A DNA stretch of 64,000 nucleotides from Acinetobacter ursingii DSM 16037 = CIP 107286 (lineage in GTDB: Bacteria; Pseudomonadota; Gammaproteobacteria; Pseudomonadales; Moraxellaceae): positions 328,461 to 392,460 of the forward strand of contig NZ_KB849716.1 in NCBI RefSeq assembly GCF_000368825.1, given 5' to 3'. The notes beneath the pieces are model-generated. The model saw only the letters and a program-made list of their open reading frames with translations, searched no databases and was not told the origin of the DNA. The position numbers were made by a program, and so were the translations under genes. Shown in pieces: positions 50,413 to 59,832 of the stretch (positions within the stretch are counted from its first letter, which is position 1; every line of letters starts with the position of its first letter).

Positions 50413-50565
50413 AATCTATTCCGGAAGTGATTTTTAAATCAGCGGGCAATAATAAAAATCTTAAGGCAGAAATACAATGCAAAAACAGCATTTTTCCTAA
50501 AGTTTTTATTTAAGCTGGGTGTCAGCATTGAGTTTTCATATAATAAAGACAGTTATATTCAGTAT

Positions 50566-50982
50566 TTATGAAATTTGCTGAAAGAAATCGTGGATTGCTG
50601 TCTGTGCGATTTCAGCATCTTCAAAAGATTTAGCACCAGAAACTCCAATCGCCCCGATCAATTGCCCTTCATAAATAATCGGCTCACCGCCTTCAAGCAT
50701 ACCCGTTACACTTTCAAGCGTTAAAAAGCCCATTTGACCATTACGAATAATATCTTCATAAAATTTGGATGGACGACGACTTAGGGCTGAACATTTCGCT
50801 TTTTCCAAACTCAAATGAGCCGTCAATGGCGTTGCGCCATCCATGCGTTTCATGATCAACAAAGCACCTGCTTCATCAACAATCGAAATGCTCATATTGA
50901 AACTGCGCTCAATCGATAACTCAACAGCACGATTCATTAAAATTTCAGCATCAGCCAACGTCAAATAGTGTTTAGTTTTCAT
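50566..50982 (-). CDS. GlcG/HbpS family (DUF336) heme-binding-like protein
   Basis: 138 residues, all within the family domain: LTLADAEILMNRAVELSIE, SISIVDEAGALLIMKRMDGATPLT, KAKCSALSRRPS, and EGGEPIIYEGQLIGAIGVSGAKSFEDAEIAQTAI. Cytoplasmic by lack of a signal. Relatives bind heme or corrinoids or accompany glycolate and propanediol pathways. Here it follows hemL on the same strand, though a terminator lies between, so a link with tetrapyrrole metabolism is only suggestive. Confidence 0.83.
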   Translation of the reverse strand: MKTKHYLTLADAEILMNRAVELSIERSFNMSISIVDEAGALLIMKRMDGATPLTAHLSLEKAKCSALSRRPSKFYEDIIRNGQMGFLTLESVTGMLEGGEPIIYEGQLIGAIGVSGAKSFEDAEIAQTAIHDFFQQIS

Positions 50983-50993
50983 GGTTATGCTCC

Positions 50994-51020
50994 ATTAAAA
51001 AAGCCCGTCAAACGGGCCTT
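50994..51020 (-). terminator. Terminator of hemL
   Basis: On the minus strand GGCCCGT / ACGGGCTT, short loop, then TTTTTT. Confidence 0.82.
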
Positions 51021-51027
51021 AGTGTCA

Positions 51028-52326
51028 TTATTTCATCGATTGAAATGTGTCTTTTGCAGCTTGAATCGTAAATTCTATGTCCTCATCACTATGCGCAGCT
51101 GAGATGAATCCTGCTTCAAACGCTGAAGGTGCAAAATTTACTCCACGATCCAACATGCCATGAAAAAACTTTTTGAAAGCTTCAGTGTCACACGCAAGCA
51201 TAGAATCGAAACTGGTAATGTCGTCTTGATCGGTAAAGTACAAACCAAACATAGCCCCTGCTTGTTGAGTTTTAAATGGAATACCCGCGTCATCTGCCGC
51301 TGCTTGTAAACCTGCAAGCAATTTTTCAAGTTTTACATTCAGGTTCGTATAGAAATCTGGCTGGCGCAAATGCTTAAACATTTCAATACCTGCGCGCATT
51401 GCCAACGGATTTCCTGACAAAGTTCCTGCCTGATATACGCCACCTAAGGGTGCGATACACTCCATAATTTCACGTTTACCGCCAAATGCACCGACAGGAA
51501 GACCTGCACCAATAATTTTACCTAAAGTGGTCAAATCTGGTTTGACCTTATAATACGCTTGCGCGCCGCCTAGAGCCACGCGAAACCCTGTCATGACTTC
51601 ATCAATAATAAATACAGCACCGTATTCATCACAGACATCACGGATCGCTTGAAGAAAACCATCGATCGGTTTTACCAGATTCATATTACCTGCAACTGGC
51701 TCTACAATCACACCAGCAATTTCATGTCCAAATTTGGCAAAACATTCTTTTAATGCAGCAATATCGTTATACGGAAGGGTTAAGGTATGTTTCGCAAAAT
51801 CAGCAGGCACACCTTTAGAGGTTGGCTCACCCTCACCTTTAGTGAGTAGACCTGAACCCGCTTTAACCAGTAATGAATCCGAATGCCCGTGATAACAGCC
51901 TTCAAACTTCACGATTTTGTCACGTCCCGTATAGCCACGTGCCAAACGGATTGCGGTCATAGTCGCTTCTGTCCCTGAATTGGTCATACGTACCAATTCA
52001 ATAGAAGGCATGATGTCGCAAATAATATCGGCTAATGTGGTTTCATACACAGTTGGCGCACCAAAGCTTAAACCATCTTCAGCTGCTTTTTGGACTGCCT
52101 GAATAATATCGGGATGCGCATGACCCAAAATCATAGGGCCCCAAGAACCGACATAATCCACATAACGCTGATCATCTTCATCCCAGAGATAAGCGCCTTT
52201 GGCTTTTTTAATAAATACCGGAGTTCCACCAACGCCATTAAAGGCACGAACAGGAGAATTGACACCGCCAGGAATATGCTTACTGGCTTGCTCAAATAAT
52301 TGCACTTGTTTTGGAGATAAACTCAT
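51028..52326 (-). CDS. hemL: Glutamate-1-semialdehyde 2,1-aminomutase
   Basis: PLP enzyme giving 5-aminolevulinate in the C5 route to tetrapyrroles. 432 residues. [92 protein letters not shown], and the PLP Lys in [19 protein letters not shown] are all as in HemL. Ends at a terminator. thiE lies upstream on the same strand, 96 bases away. Confidence 0.97.
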   Translation of the reverse strand: MSLSPKQVQLFEQASKHIPGGVNSPVRAFNGVGGTPVFIKKAKGAYLWDEDDQRYVDYVGSWGPMILGHAHPDIIQAVQKAAEDGLSFGAPTVYETTLADIICDIMPSIELVRMTNSGTEATMTAIRLARGYTGRDKIVKFEGCYHGHSDSLLVKAGSGLLTKGEGEPTSKGVPADFAKHTLTLPYNDIAALKECFAKFGHEIAGVIVEPVAGNMNLVKPIDGFLQAIRDVCDEYGAVFIIDEVMTGFRVALGGAQAYYKVKPDLTTLGKIIGAGLPVGAFGGKREIMECIAPLGGVYQAGTLSGNPLAMRAGIEMFKHLRQPDFYTNLNVKLEKLLAGLQAAADDAGIPFKTQQAGAMFGLYFTDQDDITSFDSMLACDTEAFKKFFHGMLDRGVNFAPSAFEAGFISAAHSDEDIEFTIQAAKDTFQSMK

Positions 52327-52422
52327 GAATACTCTCGATACTTGTAAATTCAGTTAAAAATCAGAATGCAGAACATTTTTCTTTGAATCAGGCTTTAATC
52401 AAAAACCGATGGATTCTTTAGA

Positions 52423-53040
52423 TCAGGCTTCTGCAAATAACGCAGCCCACGCATGAACACGCGCAGGAATCTCTGGAACTGGAAGGCCTAATATATCACT
52501 AATCACAGCACACAAGTCAGCACCGCTTTCAATCACTGCTTTGGAATTTTCAACAGTTAGACCACCTATGGCACAGATCGGAACATTGACTTTTGAACGT
52601 GCCTGTTTCAATGTTTCCAAACCAATATTACCTGCCTCTGGTTTGGTCGTCGTTGCATAGACTGCACCGAAAGCCACATAAGTTGCACCGTCAATAATCG
52701 CTTGTTCAGCCAGCTCAATCGAGTTGGCACAGGTTCGACCAATAATCGCATTGGGTGCCAATCTGGCTTTGGCATCAGTAATTTCACCATCCGACTGACC
52801 TAAATGCACACCCAGCTTAAACTGGGCGGCCAAAATCAAATCATCATTAATGATTAAAGGTACCTGATATTTCTCACAGAGCCATTTAATTGCATCGACC
52901 TCAGCGGGTTGATTGAGTGGTGGTACTTTTTTACGACGATACTGTAAAATCTCCACTTGACCCGTAGCCAAAGCTGCTTCTAATTTTTCCAATAAAAGTT
53001 CGATCGGATCATCATTGGTAATTAAATATAAACCACGCAT
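52423..53040 (-). CDS. thiE: Thiamine phosphate synthase
   Basis: Joins HMP-pyrophosphate and thiazole phosphate to make thiamine phosphate. 205 residues, TIM barrel. GLYLITND start, QYRRKKVPP where most relatives have QxRxK, LIINDDLILAAQFKLGVHLGQSDGEI, IIGRTCANSIELAEQAIIDGATYVAFGAVYATTTKP and VPICAIGGLTVENSKAVIESGADLCAVISDI. No thiamine riboswitch was seen upstream. Start ATG at 53040. Confidence 0.94.
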   Translation of the reverse strand: MRGLYLITNDDPIELLLEKLEAALATGQVEILQYRRKKVPPLNQPAEVDAIKWLCEKYQVPLIINDDLILAAQFKLGVHLGQSDGEITDAKARLAPNAIIGRTCANSIELAEQAIIDGATYVAFGAVYATTTKPEAGNIGLETLKQARSKVNVPICAIGGLTVENSKAVIESGADLCAVISDILGLPVPEIPARVHAWAALFAEA

Positions 53041-53115
53041 TACATTTATATCTCTTTATTGCTTTATTAAATGGAATATCAAAAACGATATACGTTTCCT
53101 ATAGATACCCATGAT

Positions 53116-54816
53116 CTATTTAAGCCATAAATCCAGTTTGGCTTGATCTTCAATCTTAAATTCAACAGTTTGTAATGGAATTTCTCCACCAGTTACAGTG
53201 AACTGAATGAACTCGTCACGTCGGAATGCAAATACGGTGAACTGTCCCTGTTGTTTTGCATATTGCGCCAATAATTTTTCAGATGCCTTAAGTCCATCAA
53301 TCGCAACAATCACATCATGCGCAGACAAACCTGCTTTTGCACCCTCTCCCGCACGATTCGCTTGCTGAATCAGGACACCTTCTGGTTTATCTTGCAGTTT
53401 TAGACCAAAAGGCAATGCTTTATCGTGTTTAAACTCATAGCTTAATCCAAACGATGGCAGTAATTCATTGATTGGCAGTTCTTCTGTAGTATTGATCAAG
53501 AAGCTTAAACGTTCTGTCCAATCTTGTCCTGTCAATTCCTTGCAAAGATCAAAAATGGTTCGCTCATTGACCTGAATGCCATTTTGCGTATTTTCATATA
53601 AGCGACGCAATAATGCATCCAGACTAGAGTCATAAGTGCGTAATCCAAGATCCAAACATAAAGCCACTAAAGCGCCTTTGTTGTAATAACTGGTGCCTGC
53701 ATTATTTGAGTTTTCATCCTGACGATAAAACTTGATCCATGCGTCAAAACTCGACTCAGACACAGATTGAATAAATCGTCCTGAATTTTGCAGATAACGA
53801 TCCATCTGTGCTTTCAATAATTTCAGATAAGAGGTTTGTGAAATCACGCCACTGCGTAGCAAAATCAGGTCATCGTAATACGAGGTAAAACCTTCAAAAA
53901 TCCACAGTAAAGAGGTATAAGATTCTTGATGTAAATTATATTGAGCAAAATTTTCAGGACGTATAAATTTCACCAGCCACGAATGAAAATACTCATGACT
54001 ACATAAACCCAAGAAACGCTGATAATCTTCAGATGGTTCTTCAGGTTCATTGGCTTTAGGCAAATCATTGCGTGGTGTAATCAAACTGGTGCTATTACAG
54101 TGTTCTAATCCACCATAACTATTGCCCGTTGCCATCGTCATAAAAGTATAATTTTTAAATGGCGCAGAACCAAAAATTGCAATTTCGGTTTCACAAATTT
54201 TAGTTAAATCAGACTTTAAACGTTCAACATTGGTCTGATGCTGACCAGACACCACAAATTCATGCGCAATTGCATTTGCCTCAAAACTAAATCGGGTTTG
54301 CTCTGCCAACTCAAAGGGACTATCAATCAGTTGATCATAACTTTCTGCTTTTAAGGTAAAACGCCCTTTCACTAAACTTTTTGATGTTAAACCTGTTGCA
54401 AGCTGGAAGTGCTTCAGTTCTTCTGGCAAGAACAATTCGACTTCACAAGCTGATTGTTCCTGATCTTTTAATCCAAGACAGACACATGCAGGATTGACGT
54501 ATAAACGGGTCTGGTCGACGTAAGCACCACGAACCGATAAATCATAAGCATAAACATCATACTCAACTGTAATCAGTTCATGATCTGTATTGAATAATTG
54601 CCATCTATTTTTCTGATCTTTTCGAATCGACAATAATCGTCCCGCTTCATCGTAGGCTTTGACCGATTCAATATGTTTTGCAAATTCACGAATCAAATAA
54701 CTTCCAGGAATCCACGTCGGTAGCCAAAGTTCCTGATTGGGATTGGCTAGAAAACGCATAGTGACATGGATCAGGTGTTGGCGATAATCATCAAATTCAA
54801 TTTGGTAATGCAACAT
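53116..54816 (-). CDS. M61 family zinc aminopeptidase with PDZ domain
   Basis: 566 residues. The N-terminal beta domain (WLPTWIPGSYLIREFAKHIE) is typical of M61 glycyl aminopeptidases. The zinc site is GLCSHEYFHSWLVKFIRPE (HExxH) with the downstream Glu in LLWIFEGFTSYYDDLILLRSG. The C-terminal PDZ-like part has GVLIQQANRAGEGAKAGLSAHDVIVAIDGLKAS. No signal peptide found, so probably cytoplasmic. Biological substrate unknown. Confidence 0.9.
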   Translation of the reverse strand: MLHYQIEFDDYRQHLIHVTMRFLANPNQELWLPTWIPGSYLIREFAKHIESVKAYDEAGRLLSIRKDQKNRWQLFNTDHELITVEYDVYAYDLSVRGAYVDQTRLYVNPACVCLGLKDQEQSACEVELFLPEELKHFQLATGLTSKSLVKGRFTLKAESYDQLIDSPFELAEQTRFSFEANAIAHEFVVSGQHQTNVERLKSDLTKICETEIAIFGSAPFKNYTFMTMATGNSYGGLEHCNSTSLITPRNDLPKANEPEEPSEDYQRFLGLCSHEYFHSWLVKFIRPENFAQYNLHQESYTSLLWIFEGFTSYYDDLILLRSGVISQTSYLKLLKAQMDRYLQNSGRFIQSVSESSFDAWIKFYRQDENSNNAGTSYYNKGALVALCLDLGLRTYDSSLDALLRRLYENTQNGIQVNERTIFDLCKELTGQDWTERLSFLINTTEELPINELLPSFGLSYEFKHDKALPFGLKLQDKPEGVLIQQANRAGEGAKAGLSAHDVIVAIDGLKASEKLLAQYAKQQGQFTVFAFRRDEFIQFTVTGGEIPLQTVEFKIEDQAKLDLWLK

Positions 54817-54986
54817 ATTTTCAGGATATCAAATCAATCAATTTCATCTAGCTTAACATTTTTTTAACAGCGCATGAGTAGTTGTCGCATTTGTCTACAA
54901 AAGTCACTAGCCACCAAGAAAAAAAAGGCATAGCATGCAACTATTTTTAGCATTTCACACCACAGGATGGTCATGCAGGTGAACAC

Positions 54987-56297
54987 GTGAGATTTTTCCT
55001 TTCACTTTTTACGCTATTGAGTTTGTTTTGTACCACGCTTGCCAATGCACAACTCCTGAATATTGCACCTGAAAGTGTCGAAGCGCAGGCATGGAGCATC
55101 ATCGATGCACAATCAGGGCAAACCATTGCTGAATATAATAGCAATGCGCAACGCGCCCCTGCCTCTTTAACCAAGATGATGGTGGCTTATATTGCCCTTA
55201 AAGAAATTAAGGCAGGCAAACTACGTAAAGATGAAATTTTGACTGCAACTCCTGTGGTTAAAATGGTTCAGTGGGATGAATCTCAAATGTATTTAAAAGA
55301 AGGTGAACAGATTTCTGTTGATCAACTTTTGGCAGGTTTGATTGTGATGTCAGCCAATGATGCTGCGGTGACCTTGGCCGAACGGATTTCAGGCAATGTT
55401 CCTGCATTTTTGAAACGCATGAATCAGGAAGCTCAAGCTTTGGGCATGCAGAATACACATTTCTCCAACCCTGCTGGCGTCACCATGCCAGATCATTATT
55501 CGACCTCACATGATCTGGGTTTACTCGCCAAAGCACTAGTCAATGAAGTTCCTGATTATTTAAGCTATTCAAAATTACCCAGTTTCAGTTATAACCAACG
55601 CTTTCATCGTGCAACCAATTTGGTACTAAAAAATGACCCAAGTGTGGATGGTTTAAAAACAGGTTTTACCAAAGCAGCGGGCTATAATCTTGCGCTGACA
55701 GCAAAACGTCCAACCCTGAATCCAGATTTACCAGAGCGTCGTCTGATCGTGGTGGTTTTGGGGACTAAAAGTGCAGTAAAACGAGCCGAAGTTGCACATA
55801 AACTGATGAATCTGGCTTATGCTTATACCCGTGATGAAGAAGTCATTAAAGATAAACAGCTTATTGCTGAACTGCCGGTTGTCAAATCTACCTTAAAAAT
55901 GTTTAAGGTTGAGACTCAACAACCGACAATAGTCACTACATCATTATATGATTTATCACAACCGATTGATCTCAATCAGTTTGATATGCAGACTCAACGT
56001 TTACATGTCACTTACGCCAACGGCATAATGACCACAATTGAGCCTTTACAAACCACCAAAACCCATGTCAATGTCGAGCTCAACGAGAAACAATTGACTG
56101 CGCCGCTGATGAAAGCAGTTCATCTTGCAACGGTTCAGGTTTATCAAAATAATCAATTGATTCAAAGCATCCAAATTAATGACAATGTTCAAATTCAGGA
56201 AGCCAATATTTTTGAACGATTCTTTATGTGGTTCAAAGCTTTGTTTTCGCTATTTGGTCATGATGATCGAAGTGTCAAACTCTACCCACTGAACTAA
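54987..56297 (+). CDS. dacA: D-alanyl-D-alanine carboxypeptidase, PBP5 type (second paralog)
   Basis: 436 residues, longer than the paralog at 25530 (382). GTG start preceded by AGGTGA; signal peptide MRFFLSLFTLLSLFCTTLANA. SLTK with the catalytic Ser at 60, SANDAA as SxN, KTGFTKAAGYN. The extra length is in the beta-rich C-terminal domain (residues about 290-410). It ends in a putative membrane-anchoring amphipathic helix FFMWFKALFSLFG. Having two such enzymes is common; dacA/dacC assignment between them is tentative. Confidence 0.88.
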   Translation: MRFFLSLFTLLSLFCTTLANAQLLNIAPESVEAQAWSIIDAQSGQTIAEYNSNAQRAPASLTKMMVAYIALKEIKAGKLRKDEILTATPVVKMVQWDESQMYLKEGEQISVDQLLAGLIVMSANDAAVTLAERISGNVPAFLKRMNQEAQALGMQNTHFSNPAGVTMPDHYSTSHDLGLLAKALVNEVPDYLSYSKLPSFSYNQRFHRATNLVLKNDPSVDGLKTGFTKAAGYNLALTAKRPTLNPDLPERRLIVVVLGTKSAVKRAEVAHKLMNLAYAYTRDEEVIKDKQLIAELPVVKSTLKMFKVETQQPTIVTTSLYDLSQPIDLNQFDMQTQRLHVTYANGIMTTIEPLQTTKTHVNVELNEKQLTAPLMKAVHLATVQVYQNNQLIQSIQINDNVQIQEANIFERFFMWFKALFSLFGHDDRSVKLYPLN

Positions 56298-56315
56298 AAA
56301 TATTTCGTCGATGAT

Positions 56316-56342
56316 AAGGTAGCTTTTAAGCTACCTTTTTTG
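56316..56342 (+). terminator. Terminator after dacA
   Basis: AAGGTAGCTT / AAGCTACCTT with a 2-nt loop followed by T residues. Confidence 0.88.
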
Positions 56343-56530
56343 TAGAGTTAAATGGCGAGATTTACAGTATAAAAAATTCAATTTTGCATTGAAATTGAGA
56401 AAATTGCCCTTATTAATGAAAAAATGAGTGTTTAAATGTGAAAACTTGTGGTTTTTTACGATTTTTCATCTACAAAACCAGTTTTTCACTTTATCATGTG
56501 TACTTAAATTGATTGAATGGATCAAATAAC

Positions 56531-57013
56531 ATGACTGCTATTGCAAATAACCACGTGGTTTCATTCCACTACACGCTGACTAATGCAGAGGGTGAAACTC
56601 TTGACCAATCACAAGGTGAACCACTTGCCTATTTGCACGGCGCAGGTAATATTATCCCAGGTTTAGAAAATGCCTTGGCTGGTAAAACTGTAGGTGAAAA
56701 ATTTACAGTCAATGTACCTGCTGCTGAAGGTTATGGCGAATATAATCCTGATCTTGTACAAGAAGTACCAGCTCAAATGTTCCAAGGTGTTGAAAACATT
56801 CAACCAGGTATGCAATTCCAAGCTCAAACTGATGATGGCGTGCAAATCGTTACTGTTAAAGCAGTTGAAGGCGATAATGTTGTCGTTGATGCGAACTTCC
56901 CACTTGCTGGTCAAGATTTAACTTTTGAAGTTGAAATCGTTGAAATTCGTGATGCAACCCAAGAAGAACTTGATCATGGTCATGTTCATGGCGCGGGTGG
57001 TCATCACCACTAA
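56531..57013 (+). CDS. slyD: FKBP-type peptidyl-prolyl isomerase SlyD
   Basis: Prolyl isomerase and chaperone. 160 residues: split FKBP domain (VVSFHYTLTNAEGETLDQS, LAYLHGAGNIIPGLENALAGKTVGEKFTV) with the IF chaperone insert (PAAEGYGEYNPDLVQEVPAQMF onwards). The short His-rich tail (DHGHVHGAGGHHH) should bind nickel or zinc, but lacks the Cys residues of the E. coli tail. The ATG at 56531 gives the family start; the upstream TTG at 56513 adds six unlike residues. Confidence 0.93.
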   Translation: MTAIANNHVVSFHYTLTNAEGETLDQSQGEPLAYLHGAGNIIPGLENALAGKTVGEKFTVNVPAAEGYGEYNPDLVQEVPAQMFQGVENIQPGMQFQAQTDDGVQIVTVKAVEGDNVVVDANFPLAGQDLTFEVEIVEIRDATQEELDHGHVHGAGGHHH

Positions 57014-57032
57014 TCAGTTAATTTACCGATTC

Positions 57033-57067
57033 AAATAAAGCAAAGTTTCGACTTTGCTTTATTTTTT
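57033..57067 (+). terminator. Terminator after slyD
   Basis: AAATAAAGCAAAGT, loop TTCG, ACTTTGCTTTATTT, then more T residues: a perfect 14-bp stem with a stable tetraloop. Confidence 0.9.
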
Positions 57068-57213
57068 AAATCATAATGCCCAATCAATATTAAAAACCAT
57101 CAATTGTAAATTTAATCATCAATTTTATTTTCTTTATTCATTAAACTCACAAAAGATGCCTTCTGATTTGTAATTCGCCTTGTAGTTGTTTTCATTTATT
57201 TTTATGATGAAGA

Positions 57214-57260
57214 CTAAAGGTGCATACGTAGTTTCTATTTCAACAGAGATTGCACTTTAG
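57214..57260 (+). promoter_or_regulatory. Stem-loop in the leader of the universal stress gene
   Basis: CTAAAGGTGCA (57214-57224) pairs with TGCACTTTAG (57251-57260) with one bulged G. It lies 40 bases before the start. No known element recognised. Confidence 0.35.
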
Positions 57261-57299
57261 ATTTATAACAATGATTGATTTACATAGGAATAATACATC

Positions 57300-57743
57300 A
57301 TGAAATATGAACACATTTTAGTTCCAGTTGACGGCTCTGACATCTCTCTCGCTGCGCTTAAACAAGCCGCTTCTATTGCAAAAGCATTTGACAGTAAAAT
57401 TACAGCAATCAGCTTATTGGCCGTTGATCCATTTAGCGGTGTCGATTTTTATTATGTTTCCCCTGTAATGAAAGATTACTTTGTAGAAGCTCATGCACAA
57501 GCAGAGGAAACTCTGGCAAAAGCTGAAACTATTGGAACTGAATTAGGTATTGAGATTGAGACTCAAATTATCAAAGGTGAAGTCTCATCAGAAGGTATTT
57601 TACAAGCAGCGGAAGACTTAAAAGTTGACTTGATTGTGATGGGTTCACATGGCCGTAAAGGATTCCAAAAATTCTTCTTGGGTAGCTTTGCGCAAGATGT
57701 ACTTGGAAATACAGAATTGCCTGTTTTAATTGTAAAAAAATAA
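57300..57743 (+). CDS. Universal stress protein, UspA family
   Basis: 147 residues, one Usp domain. Start YEHILVPVDGSDISLAALKQAASIAKAF; ATP-binding pattern at the end VDLIVMGSHGRKGFQKFFLGSFAQDVLGNTELPVLIVKK fits G-2x-G-9x-G(S/T), so it is probably the ATP-binding subgroup. Ribosome site AGGAAT. Single gene ended by a strong terminator. Stress function inferred from the family. Confidence 0.92.
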   Translation: MKYEHILVPVDGSDISLAALKQAASIAKAFDSKITAISLLAVDPFSGVDFYYVSPVMKDYFVEAHAQAEETLAKAETIGTELGIEIETQIIKGEVSSEGILQAAEDLKVDLIVMGSHGRKGFQKFFLGSFAQDVLGNTELPVLIVKK

Positions 57744-57755
57744 TCTTACAGCCAC

Positions 57756-57783
57756 TAAAAAGCCCGTTTTTACGGGCTTTTCT
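57756..57783 (+). terminator. Terminator after the universal stress gene
   Basis: AAAAAGCCCGT / ACGGGCTTTT with loop TTTT. Confidence 0.88.
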
Positions 57784-57969
57784 AGAACCAAAACAACTTG
57801 AGTGAATATCCTCAAATATTGTTTGTTGTTAGCTAATTACAAATCGAGGTTACCATATCTGGTTTATCTTGGCCGAGAATGAACTCTTATAGACCAAGCA
57901 GTATATGAATACCTTATTTTTAAGATAGCACTTATTGCCAAATCGATCAAGTTTTACTCAATTATTTTA

Positions 57970-58155
57970 TTAGTCTCTTTGACGAAAATGGAATGCTACA
58001 TCAAATTCCTTGTAGGCTAACCATGTTGCAATAATACACAGTAACCCCACCCCAAGAAGAATCTTATCCATATTCAAAATTCCTAAAATCAAGAATATAC
58101 AGGAAAACAGACCAAGCAAAGCACAAATTAAAAAGCCGAGATAAAAGTGACGCAT
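57970..58155 (-). CDS. Possible small two-helix membrane protein
   Basis: 61 residues with two hydrophobic stretches (FYLGFLICALLGLFSCIFLILGIL and ILLGVGLLCIIATWLAY) and a polar tail (EFDVAFHFRQRD). The pattern is plausible for a small inner membrane protein. No good ribosome site lies before the ATG and no family is recognised, so it stays tentative. Confidence 0.42.
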   Translation of the reverse strand: MRHFYLGFLICALLGLFSCIFLILGILNMDKILLGVGLLCIIATWLAYKEFDVAFHFRQRD

Positions 58156-58487
58156 AGGAGATACCCAAAATTTAATAAGAAAAACATTTACACAAAATTA
58201 CAATGTAAAACAGTGATGATGCTCAATAAAAATCCGAATCGAAGTATACCCTTTTGCCTTTCTTTAATATTTTCATTTAAAGACACAACTTATGTAAACA
58301 AACGAAATAAACTGTGAGCTTTTGCAGCAATTCTTATTAAATATTCTAAAATTGTACTTAAACAGTAAAATAATGAATTAAAAGCATATTTTTATCTTAG
58401 AATGCCTAAGTTGGTTTGTTCCACGTTCATTATCAAAAATAAATCACTCATCTTTACGAACTGAATAAAATTGAATTGGAGAAAAAC
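58156..58487. other. 332-bp intergenic region with nothing recognised
   Basis: AT-rich sequence between the possible small membrane gene and the META lipoprotein. No repeat, terminator or RNA family was recognised; it presumably holds the promoter of the lipoprotein gene. Confidence 0.5.
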
Positions 58488-58925
58488 ATGTTAAAAAAAA
58501 TCATGATGACGACTGGTATTGTATCTGCATTAGCCATGACTGGTTGTGCCACAATGTCCAATCCATCTACCGACCGAAATCTAGCAATGCTACAAAATAA
58601 ACTGTGGCTAGTGACTGAAATCAATGGCGTAGAATACAAAGTTAATCCAGCTCAGACGACTAATGTTGCTGCCCTAATGTTTGATAATAGTGCATTGAGT
58701 GGTTCTGATGGCTGTAATCGTCTAATGGGCGGATACACTGTCAAAGGTACCCAGATTGCTTTCACTCAGTTAGCAAAAACTCAAATGGCTTGTTTATCTG
58801 CAACAGATGTTCCAGAAAAATTCTCTAATGCGTTAGAGCAAACTACAAGCTATAAAGTTTCTGAGAAAAAATTAGAACTTTTAAATAAAGACGGAAAAGT
58901 TCTAGTTGAATTAAAAAGTAAATAA
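58488..58925 (+). CDS. META-domain (HslJ-like) lipoprotein
   Basis: 145 residues. The signal and lipobox SALAMTGC give a lipidated Cys, followed by one META domain: LQNKLWLVTEINGVEY, ALMFDNSALSGSDGCNRLMGGYTVKGTQIAF and QMACLSATDVPEKFSNALE, with the family GxxGCNRxxGxY signature and a second conserved Cys. The HslJ relative in E. coli is linked to novobiocin resistance; the role here is not known. The ATG at 58488 follows GGAGAAAAAC. Downstream lies a terminator, then repeat copy C. Confidence 0.88.
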   Translation: MLKKIMMTTGIVSALAMTGCATMSNPSTDRNLAMLQNKLWLVTEINGVEYKVNPAQTTNVAALMFDNSALSGSDGCNRLMGGYTVKGTQIAFTQLAKTQMACLSATDVPEKFSNALEQTTSYKVSEKKLELLNKDGKVLVELKSK

Positions 58926-58931
58926 ATAAGT

Positions 58932-58963
58932 AAAGCTCCCAATGATAAGTTGGGAGCTTTTAA
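58932..58963 (+). terminator. Terminator after the META lipoprotein
   Basis: AAAGCTCCCAA / TTGGGAGCTTT with a 7-nt loop and following T residues. Confidence 0.82.
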
Positions 58964-58979
58964 TTTAATGGTAAATATT

Positions 58980-59057
58980 AGATTTCTTTGATCATTGTTT
59001 AAACCCTCTTCATTTTTCTCCCGCAAACAGAAATAAAAGAGGCTTATGAAAAAGTCT
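58980..59057 (-). repeat. 79-bp interspersed inverted-repeat element, copy C
   Basis: Read on the minus strand it begins AGACTTTTTCAT, passes through TTTATTTCTGTTTGCGGGAG-AAAAATGAA and GGGTTTAAACAATGATC, and ends AGAAATCT. Length 78, against 79 in copies A and B. Confidence 0.8.
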
Positions 59058-59124
59058 TGTGATTTAAAATATTTATCACAACATATATTATCTAGCAAAA
59101 TCCTTTGCTGACTTTATTTTGAAG

Positions 59125-59667
59125 TTAAGCCGTTTGTTTCATCTTGAAAACTAAAATGTTTCTGCTTCGCATATAAAAATTCACAAGAACAAATGCCAAA
59201 ATCATTGCTCCAACAATATCCAAAGGGAAATGTACCCCCAAATAAATACGTGACCATCCAACCAAAGCTGCAATCAGAATAGCAATAGCCCCTAGTTTTT
59301 TGCAGCCTTGATATAAAAAAGAAAATGCCAATATGCTAATCGTTAGCATATGATGACTTGGAAAAGAATTTGTTGCTTTATGAGCAATCAGCAAATGCCC
59401 TAATCCCAATGCAAATGGTCTCGCATGATAATAAAAGTGATCAATCATGGTGGCAATACAAACACCGATCAGAACCAGCAGCAAACTATGTAAATAGGGT
59501 TTTTTATAATTTGAATTCCCTTTAATCAATAAAACGGTACATAAAAGTAGATAAATACCAATCAGATCATGTGAGATAAAAATAGCCACTTTTAATAAAA
59601 ATGGTGCTGGTGTAGCAGATGCATTGATCCATAAAAATACACGATGATTAACAGTGGAAAGAAACAT
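59125..59667 (-). CDS. PAP2-family phosphatase, probable undecaprenyl-diphosphatase (BcrC/YbjG-like)
   Basis: 180 residues with about five membrane helices. The three PAP2 motifs are present: YYHARPF (end of KxxxxxxRP-like motif), SFPSHHMLTISI (PSGH form with His for Gly) and SRIYLGVHFPLDIVGA (SRxxxxxHxxxD). The short size and order resemble BcrC-type enzymes that recycle undecaprenyl pyrophosphate. Its promoter carries a PmrA-type box, in line with cell envelope remodelling. Confidence 0.86.
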   Translation of the reverse strand: MFLSTVNHRVFLWINASATPAPFLLKVAIFISHDLIGIYLLLCTVLLIKGNSNYKKPYLHSLLLVLIGVCIATMIDHFYYHARPFALGLGHLLIAHKATNSFPSHHMLTISILAFSFLYQGCKKLGAIAILIAALVGWSRIYLGVHFPLDIVGAMILAFVLVNFYMRSRNILVFKMKQTA

Positions 59668-59699
59668 AAGTCGGTCATAAAAGCCAAATCACTTCGTTT

Positions 59700-59732
59700 A
59701 TTAGACTCATTTTAGATTAAGTGTTTCTTAGA
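59700..59732 (-). promoter_or_regulatory. PmrA-type box and -10 of the minus-strand PAP2 gene
   Basis: Minus strand: TCTAAG-AAACA-CTTAAT (59732 to 59716), ten bases, then TCTAAT (59705-59700). The left arm of an 18-bp inverted repeat (59714-59731) whose other arm is 59785-59802. Confidence 0.7.
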
Positions 59733-59783
59733 TTTAAACCACAATAAGTCATTGAAAAATCAATTAGAAAAAATCAATTCATT

Positions 59784-59816
59784 CCTAATAAACACTTAAT
59801 CTTGGTTATTTATTCT
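59784..59816 (+). promoter_or_regulatory. PmrA-type box and -10 of the plus-strand PAP2 gene
   Basis: CCTAAT-AAACA-CTTAAT (59784-59800), ten bases, then TATTCT (59811-59816). Mirrors the minus-strand box at 17 of 18 positions. Confidence 0.72.
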
Positions 59817-59832
59817 TTAGGTAGATATACTT

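Noticed and set aside
53041..53115. Search for a thiamine (TPP) riboswitch before thiE
   Set aside because: The upstream 75 bases are too short and contain none of the conserved TPP aptamer blocks.
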